From Thelonectria olida (taxonomy: Eukaryota; Ascomycota; Sordariomycetes; Hypocreales; Nectriaceae), in assembly GCA_020736575.1 (NCBI GenBank), contig JAGPYM010000003.1, positions 2,046,001 through 2,110,000 on the forward strand: a DNA stretch of 64,000 bases. Reading direction: 5' to 3'. Numbering within the stretch: the stretch's first letter is position 1; each line of letters opens with the position of its first letter. The notes under the pieces are model-generated. The model was given only the letters and a program-made list of their open reading frames with translations, was not told the DNA's origin and did no database searches. Positions 46,538 through 57,350 of the stretch are shown piece after piece. Position numbers and translations under genes: made by a program.

Positions 46538-47394
46538 CTTGGAGTTTGTCTCAGAACGTCTATCACGTCAACGGTGAGTGTGCGGCAGAGTAAAGCGTCA
46601 TCGTAATACTTATGCACCTGTGGTTTAGCAAGAGAGTGAGATGAGCAGTAATGGCGTCGAAGATCAAGTTGGGATTGCCAAGATGGGATCCCTTTATATG
46701 TAAGTTAGTCACTTACTGTGTGTGGTCAAATGTAAGGCGTCGCAAGGTAAAACAGTAGATATTTATGCTTACCAGTTTGCCTTTGTCAGGACCCGCGTCG
46801 GGCGCCTGGGAGAAACTGGGGAACCAGAAGTGACGTCTGCGTCACGTGACTGTCGCAGTGATTGAAGTTCTCCGAACCTATCATCCTGACCACCTACCTC
46901 AAGGGCCAAAGCTGAAGGCCTGAAAATAACTAAGCCTTATTTACGTAGCGAAAACGCAGTAGTTTGCTAATTTATCGGCCAATCCTTTTATGCTTGTATC
47001 GCACGAATGAGTGGCTTTGGAGAATCCGTTATCTGCTGCTGTGAGTTGTCACGGCTCGAGACCCATCTCAAGATGCAACATCCGACATGATCCAGAGCAG
47101 CAAGTGACACGGGACGGACATTCAAGCTGTTCAGCCATTGACGAACCATTCGACATATTTTTGGTATTCTCTGTTCATGATCATGTCAAAACCGATATTT
47201 AGGCCCAATCTATGTTGGTGGTGCGCCACATAAATTACTTGGCAATGACCTGCGGTTCCCGAGTTGACCTGTCAAACTTGTTAATTTGACCTTCACGTTA
47301 GGCTTCCTCGTTTGACTGACATTGATATGGAACCCTCGCTCTCCTATAACATGCATCGCCACTTGTTTACCCATCGCCCCGTCACCGAACGACA
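46538..47394. promoter_or_regulatory. Divergent promoter, WW-domain gene to GH16-like gene
   Basis: About 860 bases between two divergent starts. Visible sites are TGACGTC (46831-46837, CRE/ATF-like) and the palindrome GTCACGTGAC (46841-46850, E-box/CACGTG type), three bases apart. Both are nearer to the WW-domain gene. No gene inside. Confidence 0.5.
46831..46850. promoter_or_regulatory. CRE-like site next to CACGTG palindrome
   Basis: TGACGTC and GTCACGTGAC lie three bases apart. CACGTG is bound by bHLH factors and TGACGTC by bZIP factors in fungi. The pairing is seen in the sequence; its use is inference. Confidence 0.45.
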
Positions 47395-48610
47395 ATGCCG
47401 TCCTTTCTGCGGCCATGGCTCGGGCTCGTTATCGCTGCGGCGATTGTGCGAGCACAGAACGTGCAATCAATCGACTGGGAAGCAGACCAGTGTGACTGTT
47501 TTCTGGCGGACGGCGTGGAACCCGGGTACTACACCGAGCACGTCTTCTTCGACTTCAGGGGTCTGTCTGATTACGCCGGCATATCAGACATCATGACCGG
47601 CGAAAACCAGTCAATGGAGGCCGACCTTGCCAGCAAGTACTTCGAACGCAAGGAATGGAAGAGCTTTTGGGAAATCCAAAGCTGGAGCAATCGTCGAAGC
47701 ACCGTCCTCGCTTTTAGTGCAAGGGCGCTCATGGTTAACTCGCCCAACAACATCTACATCCAGGAGAACGATGATAAGAAGCCCACCTCTGAGGCATTCT
47801 TGACCAAGCGGACGAATCGACTCGAGACCTTCCAGGTCGCCTCCGAGTTTGGTTCCGTCGATCGCTTCCATCACTTGTCCATCCGCTTCCTCGGCCGCGT
47901 CACAGGCAAGCCCGGAGCCTGCATGGCTATGTTCACATACGTTCCGGCCGACGAGATCATGGACGTTCAGGAGGCCGATTTGGAGATGCTAACTCGCAAA
48001 GACTCCTGCCGCATTCATTACACCAACCATCCAGGCTACAGCGTTGATGGCAAAGTGTTCCCCGAAGCCACACGCAACACAACTCTTCCAGATGGGCTCA
48101 GATGGGACGACTGGGTAGAGCACCGACTTGACTGGACACCAACTCGATCGATTTGGTGTGCGAATGGGATCCAATCCGCCAACATCTCATTCCAGGTGCC
48201 TCGGGACCCATCTCTCATCATCTTTAATGCCCTAGGGTGGCGGCGGTGTATGGGCCGGCAACATGACCGTCAATGGCGAAGCATACATGCAGTTCCAGTG
48301 GCTAGAGATGGTCTACAACATCAGTGAATCTGATTCCGACAGCAAGCGAAAACGGAACCTTAAGTCGACGTCATCGTCGTTACTGAGAGATTTTGGTCCC
48401 CGAGGGAGGCTGCAACGCCGCAGGGATGATTCGGCTGATACCGAATGCAGGACGGGTTGCAGTATTGACGATGGAAGTGCTGGGTCCGTAACGTGGTTAT
48501 GGGGTAATAGTACGGCATTGCGACTGTTGGCCGACGAGGGCTTTGGAGGGGGCTGGGGCATCTGTTTCCCTTGGGTTGTAGGCCTAAGAGCTCTGCTATG
48601 GTGCGCATAA
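47395..48610 (+). CDS. Secreted GH16-like (concanavalin A-like) protein with apparent +1 frameshift
   Basis: A signal peptide (MPSFLRPWLGLVIAAAIVRA) is followed by a lectin/glucanase-like fold of the fungal GH16 type. EADLE within DVQEADLEML (about residue 194) matches the catalytic E-x-D-x-E pattern of GH16, whose members cut or transfer beta-glucans. Other typical pieces are DWVEHRLDWTP and FQVPRDPSLIIFNA. The reading frame changes at 48235-48238: frame 1 carries everything to FNALG. The next frame, starting at GGT 48236, carries GGGVWAGNMTVNGEAYMQF and QWLEMVYN, which continue the same domain. One extra G in CTAGGGTGG explains it. A 40-nt intron 48196-48235 (GTGCCT..CTAG) would also restore frame but would delete conserved residues and is very short. 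The C-terminus is basic and then hydrophobic (GICFPWVVGLRALLWCA), perhaps a membrane or GPI signal. Whether the gene is functional depends on confirming the frameshift. Confidence 0.8.
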
Positions 48611-49913
48611 TATTGGTCAGTCTCGACGGGTTGTCTGGGTCGTTGGATTCATGCATATGGCCAAGGTAGTTCTTTAGTGATATACTCGGTCAGGTTTGCC
48701 CGCTTACCAGGTATGACAGGGCATACACCCCCCTCCCTTTCCTCCTGCTAGGAGAATGTTAAGTATATATATTGCTATAGGTTTTGGGATTGTATTTGGT
48801 ACTCACTCCCTTTGACATAGGACTGTGTTTCGAATATAACCTGGCAGTCCCACCCAGCCCTAGCTACCCTAGACCATCATGATCCCCTCAAATGCATCAT
48901 CTGCCCCAGCATGGTATAACTTCCTACATATTGTTGAACGACTTCAAGCGGTCTCACCACATCATAAGCTTGTATATGGAGTAATTTGATTAGTTATGTT
49001 AATTGTGTGGGCTAAAAGAACCTGGGCCGTCACATTGAAGATTCAAGTATTGTAAAAGTACTTTGCATTGAGTGTAGCCATCAATATCTCAACTGCCGCA
49101 CGACCCTAGTCAATTGACGATTGTCCTAACCGTCTGGTCCAACCATGAAGATGTCCCATGCAAAACGCCTTCCCATTGAACACCATCATAACTTTTGTGA
49201 AGCTCGAGTCTAACCTGTTTCCCGTAACAACATCCTGAAACAATGAACCATACCGGGAATATCCAACTCCTCACAACCCCCCGTCTTCGCGAACATGGAG
49301 ACGCTGTCTATACGGGAATAGGTGTGACAAGCAGTGTCAAGCGGATATGATCAGAATGTCCCAAGACATAACTTTTATAAATCATAATGCTAATATGACA
49401 TCAAGATGAAGCAGATCTCGTCAGGTGAGCCGATTTCCAAAAAATTCGCCTTTCATAACAATAATTATGTTGCATCAGTCGCTACGACACGCCTCCTTGA
49501 AGACTGCTGTCGTATTCTGACATGTCTCCAGGTAGCTAGTCGGTTTGGAGATGCATAGTATATCCAGCAGCGCCCTGGTTGAGGTGAGCTATGCTGAGGT
49601 ATATCTAACTCTCGCGTAGCGCCAGCTCGGTGGGTAGTGGATTGAGGTGATTGGAGGTTAATATTGGTAGATTCACGGGGGGTCCGATTCTCGGCCGCGC
49701 GTGAATACGTCAACACAGTCCATCGCCTCATGATATCAATCCATTCGGCGAGTTCCATCCAGGAAGTGGTGTGCCTTTGGATAGACACCTCTGGAGCCGC
49801 ATGGCTGAAATGGGCCGACGAGAGTTCTCATGGCCCGGCTTGAGTATCAAGTCCCGTCCTTGAAGGGTTGCCCATGTTGGCCCTTCTCGGGTACTTTAAT
49901 GAGCATTTGTCGT
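48611..49913. other. Convergent intergenic region
   Basis: About 1.3 kb between the GH16-like and bZIP 3' ends, fairly A/T-rich (for example 48740-49060). The minus-strand frame 49465-49788 has no recognisable motif and was not called. Confidence 0.55.
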
Positions 49914-51470
49914 TCACCTCATGTTCGCCTGGTCGAATTGAAACTGTTGGTTGGGGAATGCCATGCTAGCACTCAAGCCGAATGGGTCCCAATCCAGGTT
50001 CTGGTCGAGTAGTTGCGTCATTGATGGATACTGTGACGAATGCGACGTCTGGGGGTGATGAGGTGGTTCGTGAGATGGAGTCATCTGGTGTCCGGGGCCG
50101 TTTGAAGCAGGTGAAAGCATCATGGGTTGTTGAGGTTCGCTGCTGAAGCCTCCAGAGGGATAAGTTGTTGGGCCACCGGGAGTCTCGATCTCGGAATCGT
50201 CGATCATATCGGCTTGGTCATACTCTTGCTCTTCACCTGCAACGTAAGCATGGGTTGTGACACGAGAGGTCGGGACCGTCAGCTTACCTAGTTGCTCAAT
50301 GTGATTCTGAAAAGCGGGGGTGGGGTAGTATGAGGCACCCGAAGACACCGGGCCTCCCCGCACTCCGGATTGCTGCATCATATTTTGGCGAGAGTTCTGC
50401 GTGTTTTGCGGCAATTGCTGCTGAGGCATTGGTTGCCTTGATGCGCTTGTCATGGATCCTCTCATGGACATGCTGTCTGACGGTGCCGGAGAAAAGGCAG
50501 AGCCCGTGTTGCTCGGGGAGTTGGAGTGAGAGGACGGGGTCGGTCGGTTCTTAGGCGACGTGGCCGGGGCGTGGGGCTGTAGAGGCGGAGGCAGACTAGT
50601 GTTTGGTTCAGCCTTGGGAGCAATGTGCGAGTTGGATCGACGGGATTGATGGTGTCGGTTCATGATGGCTCGCTGCATCGGGGGTGGCTGGACCAGATTC
50701 TGGGGCATATGTGTCGGACCCAAATTAGGGCTGCCCGTCTTGGCTCGGAGTTCGGCTTGGACATCGATACCTTTCTCGAGGAGAATGCGTTCCAGGAGAG
50801 AGTTTTTATATCGGAGCATCAAACACTCATCGGCGGCGCTGCGGTGAGCCGCCTGAAGGTTATGGAGGTTGGACTCATGGACGCGGATGGTCTCTTCGAG
50901 CTGCTTTATGTATTCGGTTCGTCGTTCTCGGAAGGCTGCTTGAGCCTGCCTATTTCTCTGCTTGCGTTCTTCTGACGTCGCGTAAATCTGATGGGGTTTA
51001 TGTTAGTGATCATTTATTCGTGGTTGATATTGACTGGTGTTTAGTGAAGGTGTAAGTGATGCAAGTTGACGATAGCGTGTTGATAAGACGAGGTCGTATT
51101 AAGACTTGACATGCTGCGTCGAAGAAGGCCAGGGCAGGTGATTGGTAAAATGCGGGGGATGTGCTGTCAAGGATTTGAGGCACAATGGTACACGGCATTT
51201 GGCTGAGGACGAGTTGTGGCAAGGTGTTGAAGCAATCAATTAACTTACAGGCTTGCGGCCACCCTTCCGCTTAGGCTGTTGAGCCTCTTGGGAAGTGGCA
51301 TTGGTGGAGTTGTTGTGTTGGTTATGGTCCCCGTCAGGACTCGAACCGATGGGAGAGTCGGTGACGTCTCGGGATCGATGACCGTTCAAATTGGGGTTGT
51401 TGGAGTTGAAGTTGTGATGGTTTTGGTTCTGCGTCGGATCCGCCTTATCGATGGACATCTTGTCGGCCAT
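49914..51470 (-). CDS. bZIP transcription factor (Yap/AP-1-like)
   Basis: Two exons (51470-51249 and 50987-49914) encode about 431 aa. The ATG at 51470 (MADKMSIDK) is the first real start. The frame stays open upstream only through TTG. The 261-nt intron is long for this window and splits GGRKP from IYATSEER, immediately before the basic region. That region (residues ~82-97) reads RKQRNRQAQAAFRERR and matches the fungal AP-1 signature N-x-x-A-Q-x-x-F-R. A leucine zipper follows (L104, L118, L132, L139). A conserved block LMLRYKNSLLERILLEKGID adjoins it. The remainder is disordered, rich in Ser, Pro, Gln and His, with a short acidic segment (EEQEYDQADMIDDSEIE) that could activate. It should bind DNA as a dimer in the nucleus. 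No cysteine-rich redox domains of Yap1 type are seen, so an oxidative-stress sensor role is not supported. Confidence 0.92.
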
Positions 51471-54400
51471 GCCTTCCCCAGACCGGGGCTTCGAGACGAT
51501 GCCGCCGTGCGGCAAACGCCCCAGAGGCTCAAAATGGAGAAACTGTTACGTGAGAGAGGTGGAACGTCAAGACGACGACGGGCGCAAATTGTCAAGTCGG
51601 GAGTGAGTGTGCGCCCGTTGGGTTTTTGCTTTGCGGGCGTTGCGGGCGCAAGAGGTCAGAGATACGGCGTAGGTTGGGGGTCCACGGGGGAACAGCGGGC
51701 GGTAGAGATAATGGAGGGCGCGTTTATGGCGCTTATCAGTACGATGTGGCAGGGCTTTGGGTGAATAGGCGACTGCGACAGTCAAGAAACGTAAGGGAAA
51801 TGCGAGGCGCAAGATAACGCCTGCAAGTTTGTCCTGTGAGAGTTGGGGATTTCTTGGGGGAGCAAGATAACAGGAAGAGGACGGCGGATTGCGCGCGCAA
51901 GGGAGCAGACCCGAGTACTCTTTTATGTAATGGGAATTGCGAGAAGGGGCGGTCCTGCGCGGTCTGCTTTTCTGTGTGATTTCTTCGTTCGAGCCAATGA
52001 GAGCGTACCCTGAGGGGCGAATGGGGACGCTGGTGGGAAATAGTGAGCGGTAGGCCTTTGCGAGCTCGGCGCCAGGCGACACCCCGAGGGTGGGGACCTG
52101 ATTCCACACCACTGCCCACCAAGTATGAAGTACGTACCTCGCCCACTAAAACCCGGCTACCATGCCCCATCCAGCGAGCACAGTGCTTTGCTGCGCACCG
52201 CACCGCAATGCGCACCGCACCGCACACACCACCAGACGTCCTGGCTGGAGCATAACACATCAGGCGGACATTGTGACGGGGCACCACCAGGGAAAATGGC
52301 ACTGGAAAGTACCACACATGCACACCTGTGTTTCTGTTGAATTCATGGAGTCGAGGTCCACTTGTGCATGCGTCGCTTTCCCACACCTCCATACGAAGTA
52401 ATCTCGTCGCTTTCCCTCTTATGATCAATGCGTTCACTTGAGTGATCAGTTCATGTCCGTCCCTCATGATCCCTGACAGAGAGTGGACACAAATTCAAAA
52501 ACGTCAGGCTTCTAGATAATCCAGCGAACAAATTCAAACAGTCAGTGCGCGAAGGGCTCCTCACCTCAAGTCGCCCCCCACTCTCCTTCTGGCCAGTTAC
52601 ACCTGCGGATTGGATGTGACGGAAGCTGCACCCCACTCGACATCAAAAACCTCACCACTCTCCCAGAAGCCACCAAAACGCCTGCACAGGCCATCTCCGC
52701 GCAGCTCGCCGTAACTCCCTCACCATCATTTATCGACCACTATTCCTCCAAAGGACAGCCCACTCGCCCTGGTTCCTCACGTTAATCGTTAGCAGCTAGA
52801 CAGGTCACCATTGGAGAATCCACCGCTCACCTTCAACGTCACAGGGGTGGCCATCTGGTGAAGAAAATTTTCTCTGGTTCTGACACGCAGTCTGGAGGCA
52901 CAGCTCTGGCGTGGTTCTCGCTGCCGGCTGGTTGTCCGCTCTCTCCGCCGACGCCTGCGTTCATACGTTGTTTTGGGGTTTGCGGATGGGAAAACGCCAG
53001 AACTGCACCTCCAGATACCCCGGCCATGTGCGAGTCTCTGCTTAACCCCTACGGAGTAGATACCTAGCCCGCTGCTGCCACCCAGCCGGTGGAGAGTCCA
53101 CCGTCACCAGAAGCATAACCGCTGCCTTCTTCTCTCTTGTCCGTACGTCATTTTGATCTCCCTTAACTGGAACATCCAAGTACGGATACGATCTTTTCTT
53201 CGCCCCGAACTGTGTCGACCGAGTTCCCAATTCAAGCCACGGCCTCGTCATTCCATACGCATCGACACCTTGCGCAAACGCCCGACTGTACCGAGGAGCA
53301 AAACACACTGGACGCAATGTCCAATGCCTGCCTTTTGCACGTTAAGCACTGGCACAGGGTTTGAGGTGGAGCAGCCCAAGCAAAAGCTGGCAAGCTGGCC
53401 ATCCACAACATGCATTCGCACATCAACCTAGTGCTGAAAAAGGTCCCGATGAGGCACATTGATGGAAACCCCGAACCTCCGCCTACTTTGTTGCAATGCG
53501 CTCTGTTTCATCAGTGCCTTTTTGCAATACCCCATCGCGAGGTGCAATGCACAAATGGCTCATATTGGCACGACGGCCAATCATTCTGGTCCCGCTGCCA
53601 TCGTATTTCATCATTGTTCGTATGCACCATTTTCCTTCATTTAACAAAGCCCATTCAATCGTTTCGGCTTGGACCTTCAGCCGGCATGATGCCTACGCCA
53701 GGCCAGCTTTGCCAAGACACCCGTGGCTGGCTCGCATGGTCTAGGCCAACCACTCGCCTGGACACCAGGTTCATTGCCATGCTCGCCGATTCGACAACTT
53801 CACCGGTAGTGGATGGTCTTCCCTCATGACCTTTCTCGAGCTGGAGGTCTAGCTGAGTGCAGTGATCCCCACCTTGTTTGCCGCACTACCTGCCTTGATG
53901 ATGAAGCGACAACGTGCTAGACGCAGTTCGCATCTCACACTTCGACAGCCCTGGTCCCCTTGGATCGTGATTATCTCGGCTCTGTACAAAGAAAGTACTA
54001 CGCCCTGCATCCCCGCCAGACTGGACTACTGATATCAAACTGATCAAGCTCATCTGCGGCGTACACATGCAAAGAGTTTCGAATTTGTTAGATTCGTGCC
54101 GTATGAAAAACAATACTTCTGGTTCAAGACTGATTAACAGACTATGGTAGGTTTCTTCCCCGACCCTCGCTGATTCCTCCCAGCCATATCGGCCGACGGC
54201 AGTCTTCCAACATGTCCTTGAGTCGAATTTGAGGATGGCTGTAATATGCAACTCTGAATTATATGACCCCAAGCCCTCCTTGGTTTCTCTCCATTGCTAT
54301 ACGTATGCACAACATGTACCACTTACTGCATGTGCTCGGCTGTACCTCAATCTAGGATCCCTAGTGCACCGGAAGTCGGGTCGATTCAGTGTTTCTTTTG

Positions 54401-57350
54401 ATTACGAGGTCACGCTCAAGGCAGGACGGAGTGGTGTGCGTCAACATGCGCATTGATAATTGGCGATTGTAGACTGCACACCTCGGTGCCGGCATCTTCC
54501 AAGGCAACGAGGCATAGGCATATTACAGTCCTCGGGTATGAGATGGTGACGCCGTGCCGCATAAATCACAGATGTCACAGCTGTAGCACACCAAATCATT
54601 CAATCGGTCTTCGCCGACAGCTGACCTGCCTCATCTCGACATGACAGGACGTGAGAGTGGTGAGAGCCAACCATGAAGGGGGTCACTCTCACGCGTCACC
54701 AGAGCTGAAACGAGCAGAGCCCCAATGGGACAATGCGTTGCTTGTGCCACAATGTGCCACGATGAAGTTCATGTTGGTTGCTCTGGGCCTTCAACGCCTC
54801 GAACAAATAGTTCGCCTGCATCTTTGGCCGGCGGGACGGGCCATGACTCGATGTCCCGAATTCCCCGTCTAGCGGCATCGGGTTTCATTCTAGTTGGGCG
54901 GCTGGTGAGAAAATTCTTCATCAGCTTCCTTTAACGGCAGTCTCTGACGTTTTCTTAAACGATGGGGCTGAACGATGGTCGATCCTATTTGGCAGATGCT
55001 GGTTGATGATGATGTTGTTATTGTTGTAAGTGGATGCAATCCTTGGTGAACCCAAGAACCAACCTGCCAAGCGATGAAGACATCCATTGTCCAAATTAAT
55101 TAACCGTCTGGGAAACATTGAAGAGCCCACCAACCCACTTCGGTCAGGGGCCCAGTTCCAAGACGATGGCGCGTTCGAACGTGATAATGCCGCTCATTGT
55201 TGGTGAGGAGCTTTGGTGGTTTGCTCGTTCGCTCGGCCAACGCACCGATCGGGATCAGACCGTCAGTCCGATCCCTGCCACGTCTTTGGAGGCTGCGACT
55301 GTCATCAAGGTCCCTTGTGCGGCGGCCGATGGATCATGAAATCCACCGAGCTTGCATTTCCGAGGGGAGCGACGGGTAGCAGTGAGAGACTTGGAGATTG
55401 AGTAGAGCCACCGCCGTCGGGAACTTGGGCTAGCCGGCCCCTACGCATCTGCAAAGAATCTCGAACAGTGCCGCGAGCAGGCTGTGCTGGTTTTCTGCGC
55501 TAGTGTCGATTCGAATCCCTCTCTTTTCCATCTCGATGTTATCTTTTCGGTGTTTCCATTCGCAGAATTCCACCCCGTGTGTCCACGGCGACTCTCGATT
55601 TCCACGTCTCGCTGCATCAGCATCAGCATCAGAATTATCAGTGACGCTTCTCTCGTGATCTTCCCTAGTCCACAGCCCGTCTCACCCTCGAACAACTACG
55701 GCCTAAAGAAACCTTCGGGGAACGACGGACTTGCTGTCCAAAGTAGTGGGCGTTCCTCACCTGACTTGGAATTCGCTTCCCGGGCTCCGTAACAAGGTCC
55801 GGGATTTGAACGGCCATGGCGGAGCCCGTCAACTCGTTCTGGAATATTTCTAGCGTTCGCCTCAGGCTTATTGACGGCAAACCTACCAGATCCAACGAAC
55901 CTCACCCGATGCCCGTCTCACATGGATTCCATGGTGATGGCCCATGGGTTCCTGGTGTGACATGGGCCCTGGGGATCCAATCCGCATACAACGTGCCACC
56001 CATGCGCAGTCTCTCGTGCAGTGCATTCGTGTTTTAAGGATGCGGCCCCATCAGACCCAAGACTTGGGCATGGTGAGGCGGCCCCTGAACAACACCCCGA
56101 TCAGGCAGGTCACAGAGGCTGAGAAGGTTCTACGTGCTGTTCCATTTCCATTTTCCACTTTTCTTTGATCGTCACCTTTGCGAGGTCCACCGAAAGGGCG
56201 TCGACTGCGGAATCTACAGATCGTCGTCTGGCGTTTGCGGGTTGATGCCTCGTCGACCCCTGACAAGACGGGTGGCTTTTGAAGGGTGACGACGGCTCAA
56301 GGCGGGCCATGGTGATCCTTCCTTATGGTCTCGGGATATTTGATCCTCGGTACAGAGCGCGGCTCCGTGAGGCGCGGCTATGGTGATGCTGCCACGAAGC
56401 ACAAAAGCATCCAATGTTACTCGCAATGTTGGGTGATTTCGATATTTGTCCGGCAGGCACAACATTAGTTGCCGGTGTTCATCGACTCCGGATGCTACTT
56501 TGGCCGGCCTGGGATCATGTTCGGATTCGACATGTCGAGGCTGTAGGGTCTCTGATGCCAACTTTTTATTTTAATTTTTGCTATTGAGTATATTGTTGAT
56601 TCCTCGTGCTCAGCCGGCGAGACCATCTCAGCGTCCATCGCCGCTAATCAGACACGATAGTACGGCCAAGCCGATTTCATCCTTCCTCGCAATTACTCGA
56701 TCTTACTTCGCAGTAGTTTTTATCAGGACCTCCCTCATCGAGCACATGTCCCATCGATGTTCAATGTTGGTTTTCAGCCGCATCCACCTCTGCATTTTTA
56801 GCTACGGCTTTAGTTGATCAACCAGGCCGGGGCCACTCTTCCAGCGGTTAACTATCCGTTTTAAAGATCTAACCTAGGTAGGCAGATGCGTCAAGCTAGT
56901 TCGTCCAAAGTACCGTACTCTCTACTTGACTGGTGTGGCAGAAGAGCCGTCTTTAATAAGTGCTGATGGAGACTCATAACAGCTCCGGGCGCTAGGAATC
57001 AACTACATACCTCCGCACACCTTGTCCTTCAACCCAAAAGGCTGGTTGAGGCGAGGTCAAAGGCGCCCATGATGGCGCTAAACCGCTTCACGTGATATTT
57101 ATACAGTGCGGAAGTACTAGCCAAATGCAGGAGAAACCCACCTTGCGCACTGTAATCTTTCCCCGTTTCGGTTGTTTTTACGGAGCTTGGGCCACAACGA
57201 AGTAAACAAACCAAACCCCCCACCAGCACACCTAGGTACGCGACATCATACGAACCGGCTTAAGACATCCTTCCGAGAATTACGGCCCTTTTGTTGCTCA
57301 GACTGCTTGTTGAACAGTTGCAAACAATCTGTTTCCCTCTCATACTAACA
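51471..57350. other. Gene-free divergent region, bZIP to SPxK-rich protein
   Basis: About 5.9 kb lies between two divergently transcribed starts. No frame shows a family motif or a spliceable chain. The ~800 bases next to the bZIP start are probably its promoter and leader. An ACCTAGGTA element occurs near 56875 and again near 57231. No transposon or RNA gene was recognised. Confidence 0.5.

Noticed and set aside
48196..48235. 40-nt intron as the reason for the GH16 frame change
   Set aside because: Too short for this genome's other introns, and it would delete the conserved VPRDPSLIIFN segment; a one-base insertion fits better, though RNA data could overturn this.
51335..51365. GGACTCGAACC resembling a tRNA T arm
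   Set aside because: It lies inside the bZIP first exon and no cloverleaf can be built.
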